The notes under the pieces were generated by a model. The model was not told the origin of the DNA and ran no database searches. It worked only from the letters and a program-made list of their open reading frames with translations. This document shows, piece by piece, positions 8,822 to 16,995 of a DNA stretch of 64,000 nt (its first letter is position 1; each line of letters opens with the position of its first letter). Position numbers and translations under genes: made by a program. The DNA is from Parazoarcus communis. Lineage in GTDB: Bacteria > Pseudomonadota > Gammaproteobacteria > Burkholderiales > Rhodocyclaceae. Location of the stretch: positions 3,844,001 through 3,908,000 of the forward strand of contig NZ_CP022187.1 of NCBI RefSeq assembly GCF_003111645.1. Direction: 5' to 3'.

Positions 8822-9433
8822 TCAGTCTGCCTGGGCGAGGTTGCGCACGCGGCCGCTGGCGATCATGTCGGCGACGACGCGTTGCTCTTCCGCGCCGTCA
8901 TGCGGTTTCGACGCCTTGCGCGGATGCTTGATGAGGCCGAAAAACTTGCGGTTGTAGAAGGTCCCGCTGGCGAAGAAGTCGAAGCCGGCAAAGGCCAGTT
9001 CGGCACACTTGCAGTGCTGGAAGAGGAAGTTGAGTGCAATCAGCCCTGTCGATGGACGGGCGGGCTCGATGCGGGCGTGAAGTGCTTCCCAGATCTCCAC
9101 CGGATGCAGCACCAGGCGCTCGCCCAGCGCGCTCAGGTCGGGCATCTTCTCGCGCTTTGGCGTGGCCCACACCACCCAGGACGGTTTGAACCAGTCGTCG
9201 ATCATCGCCGCGCTGAGTTTCTCCGACGACGTGAACACCACATCGGTGCGACTGCCCTGATGCTCGGGGGCGCGAATCGCCCCGAGGTTCATGCGCACGA
9301 CTGCGTCATAGGCGTCGATGCGCGCACCGAGGTGCTGGGAGAACTGGCTTTCGCTGTTTCCGATCACCACCACCCGTTTGCCTTCCAGGTAGTGCCTGAG
9401 GCCGGAAATCCCGTCCTGTTCGCGTGTGTTCAT
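8822..9433 (-). CDS. GT29-like (sialyltransferase-motif) glycosyltransferase
   Basis: 203 residues carrying a recognisable set of sialylmotifs: L-like at residues 21-48 (VVVIGNSESQ ... DAVVRMNLG), S-like at 127-150 (PSTGLIALNFLF followed by FAGFDFF), and a VS-like His178-x4-Glu183. The best-known GT29 enzymes are eukaryotic and use CMP-sialic acid; bacterial homologs exist but are rarely characterised. ATG at 9433 overlaps the stop of the upstream ligase gene, and AAAGGA precedes it; the frame from 9598 is spurious. There is no signal or membrane segment, so a cytosolic transferase. Donor could be CMP-Kdo or another CMP-sugar. Confidence 0.72.
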   Translation of the reverse strand: MNTREQDGISGLRHYLEGKRVVVIGNSESQFSQHLGARIDAYDAVVRMNLGAIRAPEHQGSRTDVVFTSSEKLSAAMIDDWFKPSWVVWATPKREKMPDLSALGERLVLHPVEIWEALHARIEPARPSTGLIALNFLFQHCKCAELAFAGFDFFASGTFYNRKFFGLIKHPRKASKPHDGAEEQRVVADMIASGRVRNLAQAD

Positions 9434-10746
9434 ACGGATCCTTTCTTTGCACCCGGACGGTCTGTGCATCGGAGCTGGCGGGTGCGAAAGGCGAGTGCGC
9501 CCGCGGGTACGGCCAGCGTCATGATCAGGATGTTGGTGCCGACGATGGCGGGGAAAAACACGTTCGACAGCGAGAACAGGAATGCCGCAGAAATGCACAG
9601 CAGTCCGGTCAGCGCAAAGTAGCGCCCATGGTCATCGCCCGAGGTGACGAGTGCCCGGTGGAAATGCCGGGCCAGACCGATCACGAAATACGCCAGTGCG
9701 GCCAGCCCGAGCAGGCCTCCGCGGGCGAGGGTATCCACGATGCCTGAGTGCAGGTGAGTGAAGTGCGCGGCGGCGGGGTTGAGTGTGCCCGTCTGCGCGC
9801 TTGCTGCAAGGTAATCACCGAGGTTGGCGACGCCGATGCCGAGCACCGGCCGGGACATGAAGGCGTCGAAGCCAACACGATAGAGGTGGAGCCGGGTGCC
9901 GATCGACGACAGCGTCATCGACGCCGCGTCCTCTTTGGTTGTCGTGAGGACGGCCATGACGTTGTTGAGCTCGTCCGCGGTGCGCTCGTTCAGTACCGGT
10001 AGCAGGCCCAGACCGATGATCAGCAGCGACAGGATGCCGATCGTCACGCCTGTACGAAGGCTGCGCCGCATGTCTCTCGCACCCAGGCTCAGAATCCAGA
10101 TCAGCACCGGCGCCACGACCCATCCGCCGCGGGTGCCGGACGCGTACGAGGCATAGATGCCGCAGCCGAGCGCGATCAGGGTGCAGGTCTGGAACAGCGG
10201 CGTTCTTTCGGCCGTCGGGGTCACGACCCACGCGGCAAGGGCCAGAAATCCGAGAAGGAGGGCGTCGTTGCCGAACGGGATGGCGTTCATGAAGCCGCTG
10301 ACCCGCTCCAGGCCGAGTACCTGCGCCTGGTATGCGGCCAGCGCCGCAGCGGCGACGCAGCCGACGATGACCCCCCAGCGCAGTGATCGTGCATGGATGC
10401 CTGTCCGGCTGATGGCGAAGTAGACGAGGAAGCCGAGCACCAGTCTGCCCGACTTGTCGAGCATGCCGGGGTCCCAGCCGGTCAGCGCCATGTTGAGCAC
10501 ATCGTGCACTGGCAGCACCAGGAACAGTGCTGCCATCTTCAGATCGCTGCGGTCCGCATCCTTCCGGTACACGAGCAGCGCGAGGCCGACGATTGCCAGC
10601 AGGGCGGCCATCGTGCCCGGACTGCCTGCACCGCGCAGGCTGACGAGACCTGCAAAAGTGAGCCAGACTGCAAAATCGCAGAACACGCGCAGGGCTCGGT
10701 GCGTATCGGCAGAGCGCGGGGACGTCGGGGTCAGGACTGCGTTCAT
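9430..10746 (-). CDS. O-antigen ligase-like membrane protein (Wzy_C)
   Basis: 438 residues with about eleven to twelve hydrophobic segments and a large periplasmic loop containing the Wzy_C-type signature (IGTRLHLYRVGFDAF, then THLHSGIVDTLARGG). This family includes WaaL, which joins undecaprenyl-linked O-antigen to lipid A-core, and Wzy polymerases; sequence alone does not separate them well. Its place among core glycosyltransferases and beside MsbA favours a ligase. It is translationally coupled to the GT29-like gene downstream. A second, dissimilar ligase-like gene is at 57716-58927. Confidence 0.82.
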   Translation of the reverse strand: MNAVLTPTSPRSADTHRALRVFCDFAVWLTFAGLVSLRGAGSPGTMAALLAIVGLALLVYRKDADRSDLKMAALFLVLPVHDVLNMALTGWDPGMLDKSGRLVLGFLVYFAISRTGIHARSLRWGVIVGCVAAAALAAYQAQVLGLERVSGFMNAIPFGNDALLLGFLALAAWVVTPTAERTPLFQTCTLIALGCGIYASYASGTRGGWVVAPVLIWILSLGARDMRRSLRTGVTIGILSLLIIGLGLLPVLNERTADELNNVMAVLTTTKEDAASMTLSSIGTRLHLYRVGFDAFMSRPVLGIGVANLGDYLAASAQTGTLNPAAAHFTHLHSGIVDTLARGGLLGLAALAYFVIGLARHFHRALVTSGDDHGRYFALTGLLCISAAFLFSLSNVFFPAIVGTNILIMTLAVPAGALAFRTRQLRCTDRPGAKKGSV

Positions 10747-10755
10747 GATCGATGT

Positions 10756-11790
10756 TCAGGGATGCGTGGCGACGCCGAGCGCGGCGAAGGTGCGCTCCAT
10801 GTTCTGCTTCTCTGCGGTGGATTTGAAGCGGATACGCGACCAGCCGAAGGCCTCGACCAGCGTTGTTGCCGGGTAGAGCTGGCGGGCGAACAGCAGTGCC
10901 GAGGAGCGCACGCCGACAACCGCATCGTAATGCGTGCCGGCCATGAACATTTCCAGGGTCTGCTCGGGGGTGATGACGCGGTAGTCGGGATGGGCGAGTT
11001 CCCGTTGTGCATCCTTGGGGTGCCCCTTGTAATCGATGGCGTCGAATCCATGGTCTGCGAGCCAGGCGCGGATCTCGCCCGTTACCGCGGCGAGATCGGC
11101 CGGCGACATGAGTTCGAAGCCGGTGAGCGGCTGCCCGATCACCAGCGCTCGTCGGCCAGTGCCGGCCGGGCCGGATTGCCCTGCGGCCGGTTCGACCAGT
11201 GGCGGCAATACATGCACCTTTTGCGCCGGGTATTCGTGCGGAAGCCCCGGCAGCACGTAGATGCGGTCACAGAAGGCCGCGTCTGAACCGATGCGGTCGC
11301 CGTCGAAGCACCAGTAGTCGAGCTCGGGGGCGATCAGTCGACGCAGTTTGCGTGCGTACTGGGCCAGCCGCTTGCCTGCGCTCAGCGGGTAGCGGCGGGT
11401 GCTGATGATGCCGTCGGGCAGGATGCGTGCGCGCATCGTCCGTGCGCCGCAGGCCCTGGGGAGCGCCCGCAGGAAGTAGTTGATGGCCTCGGTGTCGAAC
11501 ACCGCGCTGTGGATGTGCAGGGTGTCGCACTGGCCGACGAGCCCGGCGACGAGGCCGATGTTGGCGCGCAGCCGGCGGTGCCGTCCGAACACGCCCGGCA
11601 GGGGCTCCCAGCGCGGCCAGGACATGTAGCTTGCCGCGTCCCATTCCCCGGGTTGGATGATCGACACGACGCCGTGCTTGTACCAGATCAGCACCTGGCG
11701 GCTACCGGCTTCCGCCGTGGCAGCGATGCGGCGCGCGGCCAGGTATTGCAGCGGTGAGGCGACGAAGTAGAGTGCGGTGGTGCCCGGCAT
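10756..11790 (-). CDS. polysialyltransferase/GT52-like glycosyltransferase
   Basis: 344 residues. The N-terminus (LYFVASPLQYLAA) looks like the alpha-2,8-polysialyltransferase and GT52 families, and three short signatures of bacterial CMP-sialic acid transferases are in order: a D/E-D/E-G-like site (LPDG, Gly127), an HP site in KGHPKD (His257-Pro258), and an S-S site (Ser296-Ser297). Soluble, no signal peptide. It lies between msbA and the ligase in one run. Actual donor sugar unknown; no neuABC genes are visible in the window, so a Kdo- or other CMP-sugar donor is possible. Confidence 0.65.
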   Translation of the reverse strand: MPGTTALYFVASPLQYLAARRIAATAEAGSRQVLIWYKHGVVSIIQPGEWDAASYMSWPRWEPLPGVFGRHRRLRANIGLVAGLVGQCDTLHIHSAVFDTEAINYFLRALPRACGARTMRARILPDGIISTRRYPLSAGKRLAQYARKLRRLIAPELDYWCFDGDRIGSDAAFCDRIYVLPGLPHEYPAQKVHVLPPLVEPAAGQSGPAGTGRRALVIGQPLTGFELMSPADLAAVTGEIRAWLADHGFDAIDYKGHPKDAQRELAHPDYRVITPEQTLEMFMAGTHYDAVVGVRSSALLFARQLYPATTLVEAFGWSRIRFKSTAEKQNMERTFAALGVATHP

Positions 11791-11800
11791 GGCGTTCTGT

Positions 11801-13588
11801 TCAGGGCGCCGGCTGCGGTGCCGCTGCAGGTTCGGCGGTGGTGGCGGGGGCGATGTCAGTACCGCTGGCGAGCAGGCGGGCGTAGCTTCCGTTGGCTGCG
11901 GCCAGTGCTTCGTGCGTGCCCGACTCCACGATCCTGCCGTGCTCCATCACCACGATGCGGTCCGCATCGCGAATCGTCGACAGACGGTGGGCGACGACGA
12001 GCACGGTGCGATCCTTGCGCAGCGTGTCGAGCGCGTTCTTGACCGCGCGCTCCGACGCATTGTCGAGCGCCGAGGTGGCCTCGTCGAGCAACAGGATGGG
12101 GGCGTTGCGCAGAAAGGCGCGGGCGATCGCGATGCGCTGGCGCTGGCCGCCCGAGAGCTGACTGCCGTTGGGGCCGATACGGGTGGCGAGACCTTCGGGC
12201 AGGGCCTGGATGAAGTCCCACGCATGGGCTGCGCGCGCGGCGGCCTCGATCTGAGCAATCGCGGTCTGCGGCTGGCCGTAGGCGATGTTGGCGGCGACGC
12301 TGTCGTCGAACAGCACGACATGCTGGCCGACCCAGCCCAGTTGCGCGCGCAGCCAGCCCAGCGGCAGCGTGTCGAGCGCCTCGCCGTCGAGCAGGATGCG
12401 GCCGTGTTGCGGTGAGAAGAAGCGTGCGATGAGATTGATCAGCGTGCTCTTTCCGCTGCCCGATGCGCCGACCAGCGCAATCGTTTCGCCCGGATGCACG
12501 CGCAGGTCGAAGCCGTCCAGGGCCAGCCCGTTCTGCCCCGGGTAGCCGAACCCGACCTGCTCGAAACACAGTTCACCGCGTGCGCGGGGGCGCGTGGCGC
12601 CGGTGGTGTCGATCGTGTCTGTTTCGACGGCGGTATCCAGCAGTTCGAAAATGCTCTGCGCGCCGGCGAGTCCGCGCTGGATGACCGCGTTAATGTTGGT
12701 CAGGCGCCGGATCGGCTCGAACAGCATCGACATCGCGGTGACGAAGGAGACGAACTCGCCCGGACTCAACCTGTTTTCCGCCGAGAGCGCAGACGCGGTC
12801 CAGATCACCGCCGACACGGCCGCTGCGGCGAGGACCTGCACCAGCGGCGCGTTGGCCGATGACACCCGGACGGTATGCATGGTCTGTTTGCGCAGTCGCT
12901 CGGCAAGGCTGGCGAAGCGCTCGTCCTCGTAGTCGTGGGTGCCGAACAGCTTGACCTCGCGGATACCCGACAGCGAGGCCTCCACCGCGCCGGTGACACG
13001 GCCGGTCGTGAGCTGCATGTCGCGGTTCGAGCCGCGCAGCTTGCGACTCGCTACCCGGATCAGCCACGCCACGACCGGTGCAATGGCCAGGATCAGCAAG
13101 GTGAGTTCCCAGGCGGTATAGACCAGATACGCGGTGAGGCCGAGGATCACGAAACTGTCGCGGATGACGATGATCCACGCGTTCGACAGGGCTGCACCCA
13201 CCTGCGGGATGTCGTACAGGATGCGCGACAGCATGCGCCCGCCCGACTCGGCCTGGTGCACGGACAGCGGCAGGTGAAGCTGGTGGCGGAACACCGCCTG
13301 ACGCAGGTCGGTGATGGCCTTGTTGGCGATCCACTGGCTCGAGACGTTGGCGACATACTCGGCGATGCCCTTGCCGAGAAAGGCCAGCATCAGGAACAGC
13401 GGGATCTGCCACTGTGCCGTGTGGTTCTTGCCGATCAGGCTCTCGTCGATCAGCGGCTTGAGCAGGGCGGGCAGCACCGGTTCGAGCGAGGCAGCCGCTA
13501 CCATGGCCAGCACCGACAGCACCACAACCTTGCGATACGGGCGCAGCGTGCCGAGCAGGCGGCGGTAGAGCGAAAGCGAGTCTTTCAT
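11801..13588 (-). CDS. msbA: lipid A export ABC transporter MsbA, copy 1
   Basis: 595-residue half-transporter: six membrane helices in residues 1-320 and an ABC ATPase with Walker A GASGSGKST near residue 371, signature LSGGQRQR near 478 and Walker B ILLLDEATSAL. It flips lipid A-core (or another lipid-linked glycan) across the inner membrane. Its ATG overlaps the stop of the phosphatase gene upstream (13585-13588), and it lies in the middle of the glycan run, so it is expressed with the enzymes that make its substrate. A second MsbA-type gene lies at 51127-52920. Confidence 0.9.
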   Translation of the reverse strand: MKDSLSLYRRLLGTLRPYRKVVVLSVLAMVAAASLEPVLPALLKPLIDESLIGKNHTAQWQIPLFLMLAFLGKGIAEYVANVSSQWIANKAITDLRQAVFRHQLHLPLSVHQAESGGRMLSRILYDIPQVGAALSNAWIIVIRDSFVILGLTAYLVYTAWELTLLILAIAPVVAWLIRVASRKLRGSNRDMQLTTGRVTGAVEASLSGIREVKLFGTHDYEDERFASLAERLRKQTMHTVRVSSANAPLVQVLAAAAVSAVIWTASALSAENRLSPGEFVSFVTAMSMLFEPIRRLTNINAVIQRGLAGAQSIFELLDTAVETDTIDTTGATRPRARGELCFEQVGFGYPGQNGLALDGFDLRVHPGETIALVGASGSGKSTLINLIARFFSPQHGRILLDGEALDTLPLGWLRAQLGWVGQHVVLFDDSVAANIAYGQPQTAIAQIEAAARAAHAWDFIQALPEGLATRIGPNGSQLSGGQRQRIAIARAFLRNAPILLLDEATSALDNASERAVKNALDTLRKDRTVLVVAHRLSTIRDADRIVVMEHGRIVESGTHEALAAANGSYARLLASGTDIAPATTAEPAAAPQPAP

Positions 13589-14247
13589 TCGCGGTGCAGG
13601 ACCTTGTCCACGATCAGGCTGGAAAAGCCCTCATCGCGAAAGCTCACCTTTAGCGCCTGTTCGTCATACACGGTGTCAACCCAGTCGATGAAGGCGATGG
13701 GCCGGGTCGCGTTGTACGCCAGATAGGTGGCAAAGAAGAAATCCAGGATCCCGGTCTTGGCCCGTTTCGAATGGCCGTACTTCCACGACAGTTCGCTGAT
13801 GGCATCGCTCACCGGGTGACCGAGGTGCAGTACGCGGTACAGCACTGCGCCGAGCCCGGCGCGGTCGGCGCCCGATTTGCAGTGGATCAGGGCCGGATAC
13901 TCGAGGCCGGCGAAGATGTCGCGCATGCGGTGTATCTCGGCCACCGAGGGCGGGGTGCGGGAATACAGCTTGACGCTGATCAGCCTGATGCCGAGTTGCG
14001 TGCAGGCTTCTTCTTCATAGAAGTACGAGCCGTAGTCGTGCACGCCGCGCAGGTTGATGATGCTGCGGATGCCGTAACGGTCGCGGTACTTGCGGATCTG
14101 GCGCGGGCTGGGCTGGCTGCAGCGATACATGCCGCCGCCGAGCGGATAGAAATTGTTGTAGATCGCGCGTACGCAGCCGTGGTCGACCAGATGCATGTCC
14201 AGCCAGGTACGGAACCGGCGCGAAGGTGTTGAGAGTGCGTTGTGCAT
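13585..14247 (-). CDS. tyrosine/dual-specificity phosphatase-like protein
   Basis: 220 residues with the Cys-based phosphatase signature HCKSGADR (nucleophile Cys123, Arg129) and an upstream general-acid region around VKLYSRTPP. Related proteins act on phosphotyrosine or, in some bacteria, on lipid or sugar phosphates. ATG 14247 is used because the longer frame from 14349 would run 90 bases into the GT39 gene. It overlaps msbA by ATGA. In this setting it could dephosphorylate lipid A, core heptose or a polysaccharide-control kinase; none is proven, and no bacterial tyrosine kinase is nearby. Confidence 0.75.
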   Translation of the reverse strand: MHNALSTPSRRFRTWLDMHLVDHGCVRAIYNNFYPLGGGMYRCSQPSPRQIRKYRDRYGIRSIINLRGVHDYGSYFYEEEACTQLGIRLISVKLYSRTPPSVAEIHRMRDIFAGLEYPALIHCKSGADRAGLGAVLYRVLHLGHPVSDAISELSWKYGHSKRAKTGILDFFFATYLAYNATRPIAFIDWVDTVYDEQALKVSFRDEGFSSLIVDKVLHRE

Positions 14248-14257
14248 GTGCTGCTTT

Positions 14258-15739
14258 TCAATAGCCCTTGAAGCCCTTAAGCAGCCATATTGACACCCTC
14301 CTGTGAAAATTCTGATAAACCGCGACGTCGACGTCCGCGATTTTTTCAACTGATTCGAAACAGGCGCCGGTGTCGCCGATGTCCGGCCTGATCGAAACGA
14401 ACAGCACCGGGTCGCCCGATGTGGTGCCCAGCGGCACGGTGAGGCCGTAGTGGTCGATGATGTGCGGGTCCGCCTGCCAGCGTGCGTAGCGGCTCGGGCG
14501 CAGGCCGTAGATCAGCTGCGCCAGGAGTTCGCGATCGTCGCCGACCAGCACCGCGTCGGGGTGGGCTGCGAGCTGCGGGCGCACCTGCCCGACCAGCTCA
14601 TTCCAGCCGCGCGCCCGTTTGTATGGATCGTTACGGCCATTGAGCGTCTTGCCCGCGAGCTGAACGATGTCCGGCCAGTGATAGACGGCGATGCCCAGCA
14701 CCGCGTTGAGTGCGACTGCAATGATCGCCAGCTTCCATCTGGCCCGCTGCGCGAGAAAGGCGATCACCAGGACGCTGGCGGAAACATACACCGGGGCCGA
14801 CCAGTTGCCGTTGGCACGGCCGGTGAGCGCCTGCAGGCTGACGATCACCAGCAGTGGCAGGGAAAACAGCAGCAGGAAGCGAAAGCGCGGCTCGACCCAG
14901 CCCGGCTGCGGGCGAAGAAAGGCCCACAGCAGGCCGGCCATCAGCAGCGGCCCGAAGGAGATCAGCTGTGCGCCGACGAACTCGACGAACTCATCCATGT
15001 TCCAGCCCCGCTCGCCAACACCGATACGGGTGATTTCGGCCGTGTGGCGGAGGGTCGGGAAGTCGTGCTGCCAGTTCCACCACAGGTTGGGAGTCAGAAT
15101 CGCCAGCGCGACCAGGGCGCCAATCCAGGGGCCGGGTCGCGTCAGCTGACGACGCCCGTCGGCATCGGCCAGCAGGACGAGAAAAGCCGAGCCGACGAAG
15201 GCCAGCATGGTGTATTTCGACATCAGGCCAAGGCCGCACACGACCCCGAGCCCCACCCATTGCTGCACCGTGCCCCGCTGCAGTGTGCGCCACAGCAGCA
15301 GCATGCCGAGCGCCCAGAAGAACAGCAGCGGTGCGTCGGTGCTGACGAACAGGCCCAGGGTGGCGGTGAGCGGCATGGTCAGGAAGGCAAGCCCGGACCA
15401 GAAGCCGACGCGATTGTCGAACAACGTGCAGCCGAGCTGGCGAATGACCACTGCGGTGGCCGGGTAGAGGATCAGCGACGGGGCCTTGATCGCCAGCAGG
15501 TGATCGCCGAAAAGCTGGATCGAGCCGGCGATCAGCGCGGCGATCATGGGGGGCTTGGAGTAGTAGCCCCAGTCCAGTGACTGCGCCCATCCCCAGTAGT
15601 AAGCCTCATCGACGTAGGGGTCGAGTCCGAGGTGCGCGATGACGCCAACGCGATACAGGCTGAGTGCCAGCACGATCGCAATGAATGACATCAGCGACGT
15701 CCGCTGCGGGGCTGCTCCAGCATTCCGATCGGGTTTCAT
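14258..15739 (-). CDS. GT39/ArnT-like membrane glycosyltransferase
   Basis: 493 residues with about ten to twelve hydrophobic helices, beginning with a periplasmic-loop motif YVDEAYYWGWAQSLDWGYY, the Asp-Glu hallmark of the PMT/ArnT superfamily (GT-C fold). Such enzymes transfer a sugar from a polyprenyl phosphate on the periplasmic face, as ArnT does with aminoarabinose onto lipid A. The donor cannot be predicted. It is the first gene of the long minus-strand run, divergent from the right-hand heptosyltransferase gene, so the promoter should lie in 15740-15900. Confidence 0.85.
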   Translation of the reverse strand: MKPDRNAGAAPQRTSLMSFIAIVLALSLYRVGVIAHLGLDPYVDEAYYWGWAQSLDWGYYSKPPMIAALIAGSIQLFGDHLLAIKAPSLILYPATAVVIRQLGCTLFDNRVGFWSGLAFLTMPLTATLGLFVSTDAPLLFFWALGMLLLWRTLQRGTVQQWVGLGVVCGLGLMSKYTMLAFVGSAFLVLLADADGRRQLTRPGPWIGALVALAILTPNLWWNWQHDFPTLRHTAEITRIGVGERGWNMDEFVEFVGAQLISFGPLLMAGLLWAFLRPQPGWVEPRFRFLLLFSLPLLVIVSLQALTGRANGNWSAPVYVSASVLVIAFLAQRARWKLAIIAVALNAVLGIAVYHWPDIVQLAGKTLNGRNDPYKRARGWNELVGQVRPQLAAHPDAVLVGDDRELLAQLIYGLRPSRYARWQADPHIIDHYGLTVPLGTTSGDPVLFVSIRPDIGDTGACFESVEKIADVDVAVYQNFHRRVSIWLLKGFKGY

Positions 15740-15948
15740 GGGGCGAAGATTCTACGCGAATGCCGGGTCGTTGCAGTCGACGGGGGGCGGAATCAGGGCT
15801 CGGGATGGCGTGCATCGAAACGTCACGCGACTGCCATTTTCCTGCAATCCCGGGGCTTCAGCATCGCCGGAATGTACACCGCCCGCGATTGCCGTTCCTG
15901 CCCATGAGTGCGCCCGAGGTCCTGCCGGAAAGCCTGGTCAGTCCTGGC

Positions 15949-16995
15949 ATGTCCCGCATCCTGCTGGTGCGCACCTCGGCCATCGGCGACATCGTCTTTG
16001 CCTCGCCCTTCGTGGCCGCCTTGCGCCAGCGCTACCCGGAAGCGCATATCGCCTGGCTGGTTGAGCCGGGTATCGATGGCCTGCTCGAAGCCGACCCCTG
16101 TATCGACGAGCTCATCCTGTGGCCCAAGGCTGCATGGAGGCAGTTGTGGCAGTCCGGGCAGTACCGTGAGCTGGCCGCATGCATCCGCGAATTCTCGCGG
16201 GCGCTGAAGGCCCGTCGCTTCGACACCGCGATCGATCTGCAGAGTCTGCTCAAGAGCGGCTGGCTGACCTGGCTCTCGGGCGCGGGCCAGCGCATCGGGC
16301 TGGGCTCGCGCGAGGGCAGTCAGCTGTTGATGACGCGAGTGGTGCCGGCCGGAGGCACGCCGGGGCAGATCAGCTCCGAGTACCGGCATCTGGCGCAGGT
16401 TCTCGGGCTCGATACCGAGCATTTTCACCCCCGCCTGCGCCTGGCGCTGACGGTGCAGCGCAAGGCGCTCGACATGCTCCGGCAGCACGGCATCGATCCC
16501 GGGCGATATGTCGTCTTTGCGCCCTTTACCACTCGACCGCAGAAGCACTGGTCCGAAGACGCCTGGCGTGCGCTCGCGTCTGGTGTGCAGCAGCAACTTG
16601 GCATGCGGGCGGTGGTGCTGGGCGGCCCCGCTGATCGTGACGCGGCGCGGCGGATTGCGCAGGCCGCGCCCGGTTCGGTTGCGCTCGCGGGCGATACCGC
16701 GCTGCCGGAAGCCGCAGCCATCGTCGAGCAGGCGGCGCTGGTGATTGGCGTCGATACCGGTCTGACGCACATGGCTGTGGCATTCAAGCGGCCGCTCGTC
16801 ACCCTGTTCGGTTCCACCCGACCTTACCTCGATGGCGGGCGGCCCGATGCGCGCGTGATCTGGCTTGGCCTCGCGTGTTCCCCCTGTCGCCGCAGCCCGG
16901 GCTGCGACGGCGCCTTTCCCTGCATGCGGGACATTGAGCCCGCGCGCGTTCTCGACGAGGCGCGCAACGTCCTGAAGGTGGAGATTCCATCATGA
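15949..16995 (+). CDS. LPS heptosyltransferase I-like (GT9), right copy
   Basis: 348 residues, strongly similar throughout to the protein encoded at 6681-7736 (shared blocks include SAIGDIVFASPFVAAL, FDTAIDLQSLLKSG and FAPFTTRPQKHW). GT9 signatures GVDTGLTHM and FGSTRP are intact. ATG 15949 is chosen because the family begins with MSRILLVR there; ATG 15904 is an alternative. It opens a plus-strand cassette with the same gene order as the left copy. It should add heptose to the LPS inner core. Confidence 0.88.
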   Translation: MSRILLVRTSAIGDIVFASPFVAALRQRYPEAHIAWLVEPGIDGLLEADPCIDELILWPKAAWRQLWQSGQYRELAACIREFSRALKARRFDTAIDLQSLLKSGWLTWLSGAGQRIGLGSREGSQLLMTRVVPAGGTPGQISSEYRHLAQVLGLDTEHFHPRLRLALTVQRKALDMLRQHGIDPGRYVVFAPFTTRPQKHWSEDAWRALASGVQQQLGMRAVVLGGPADRDAARRIAQAAPGSVALAGDTALPEAAAIVEQAALVIGVDTGLTHMAVAFKRPLVTLFGSTRPYLDGGRPDARVIWLGLACSPCRRSPGCDGAFPCMRDIEPARVLDEARNVLKVEIPS

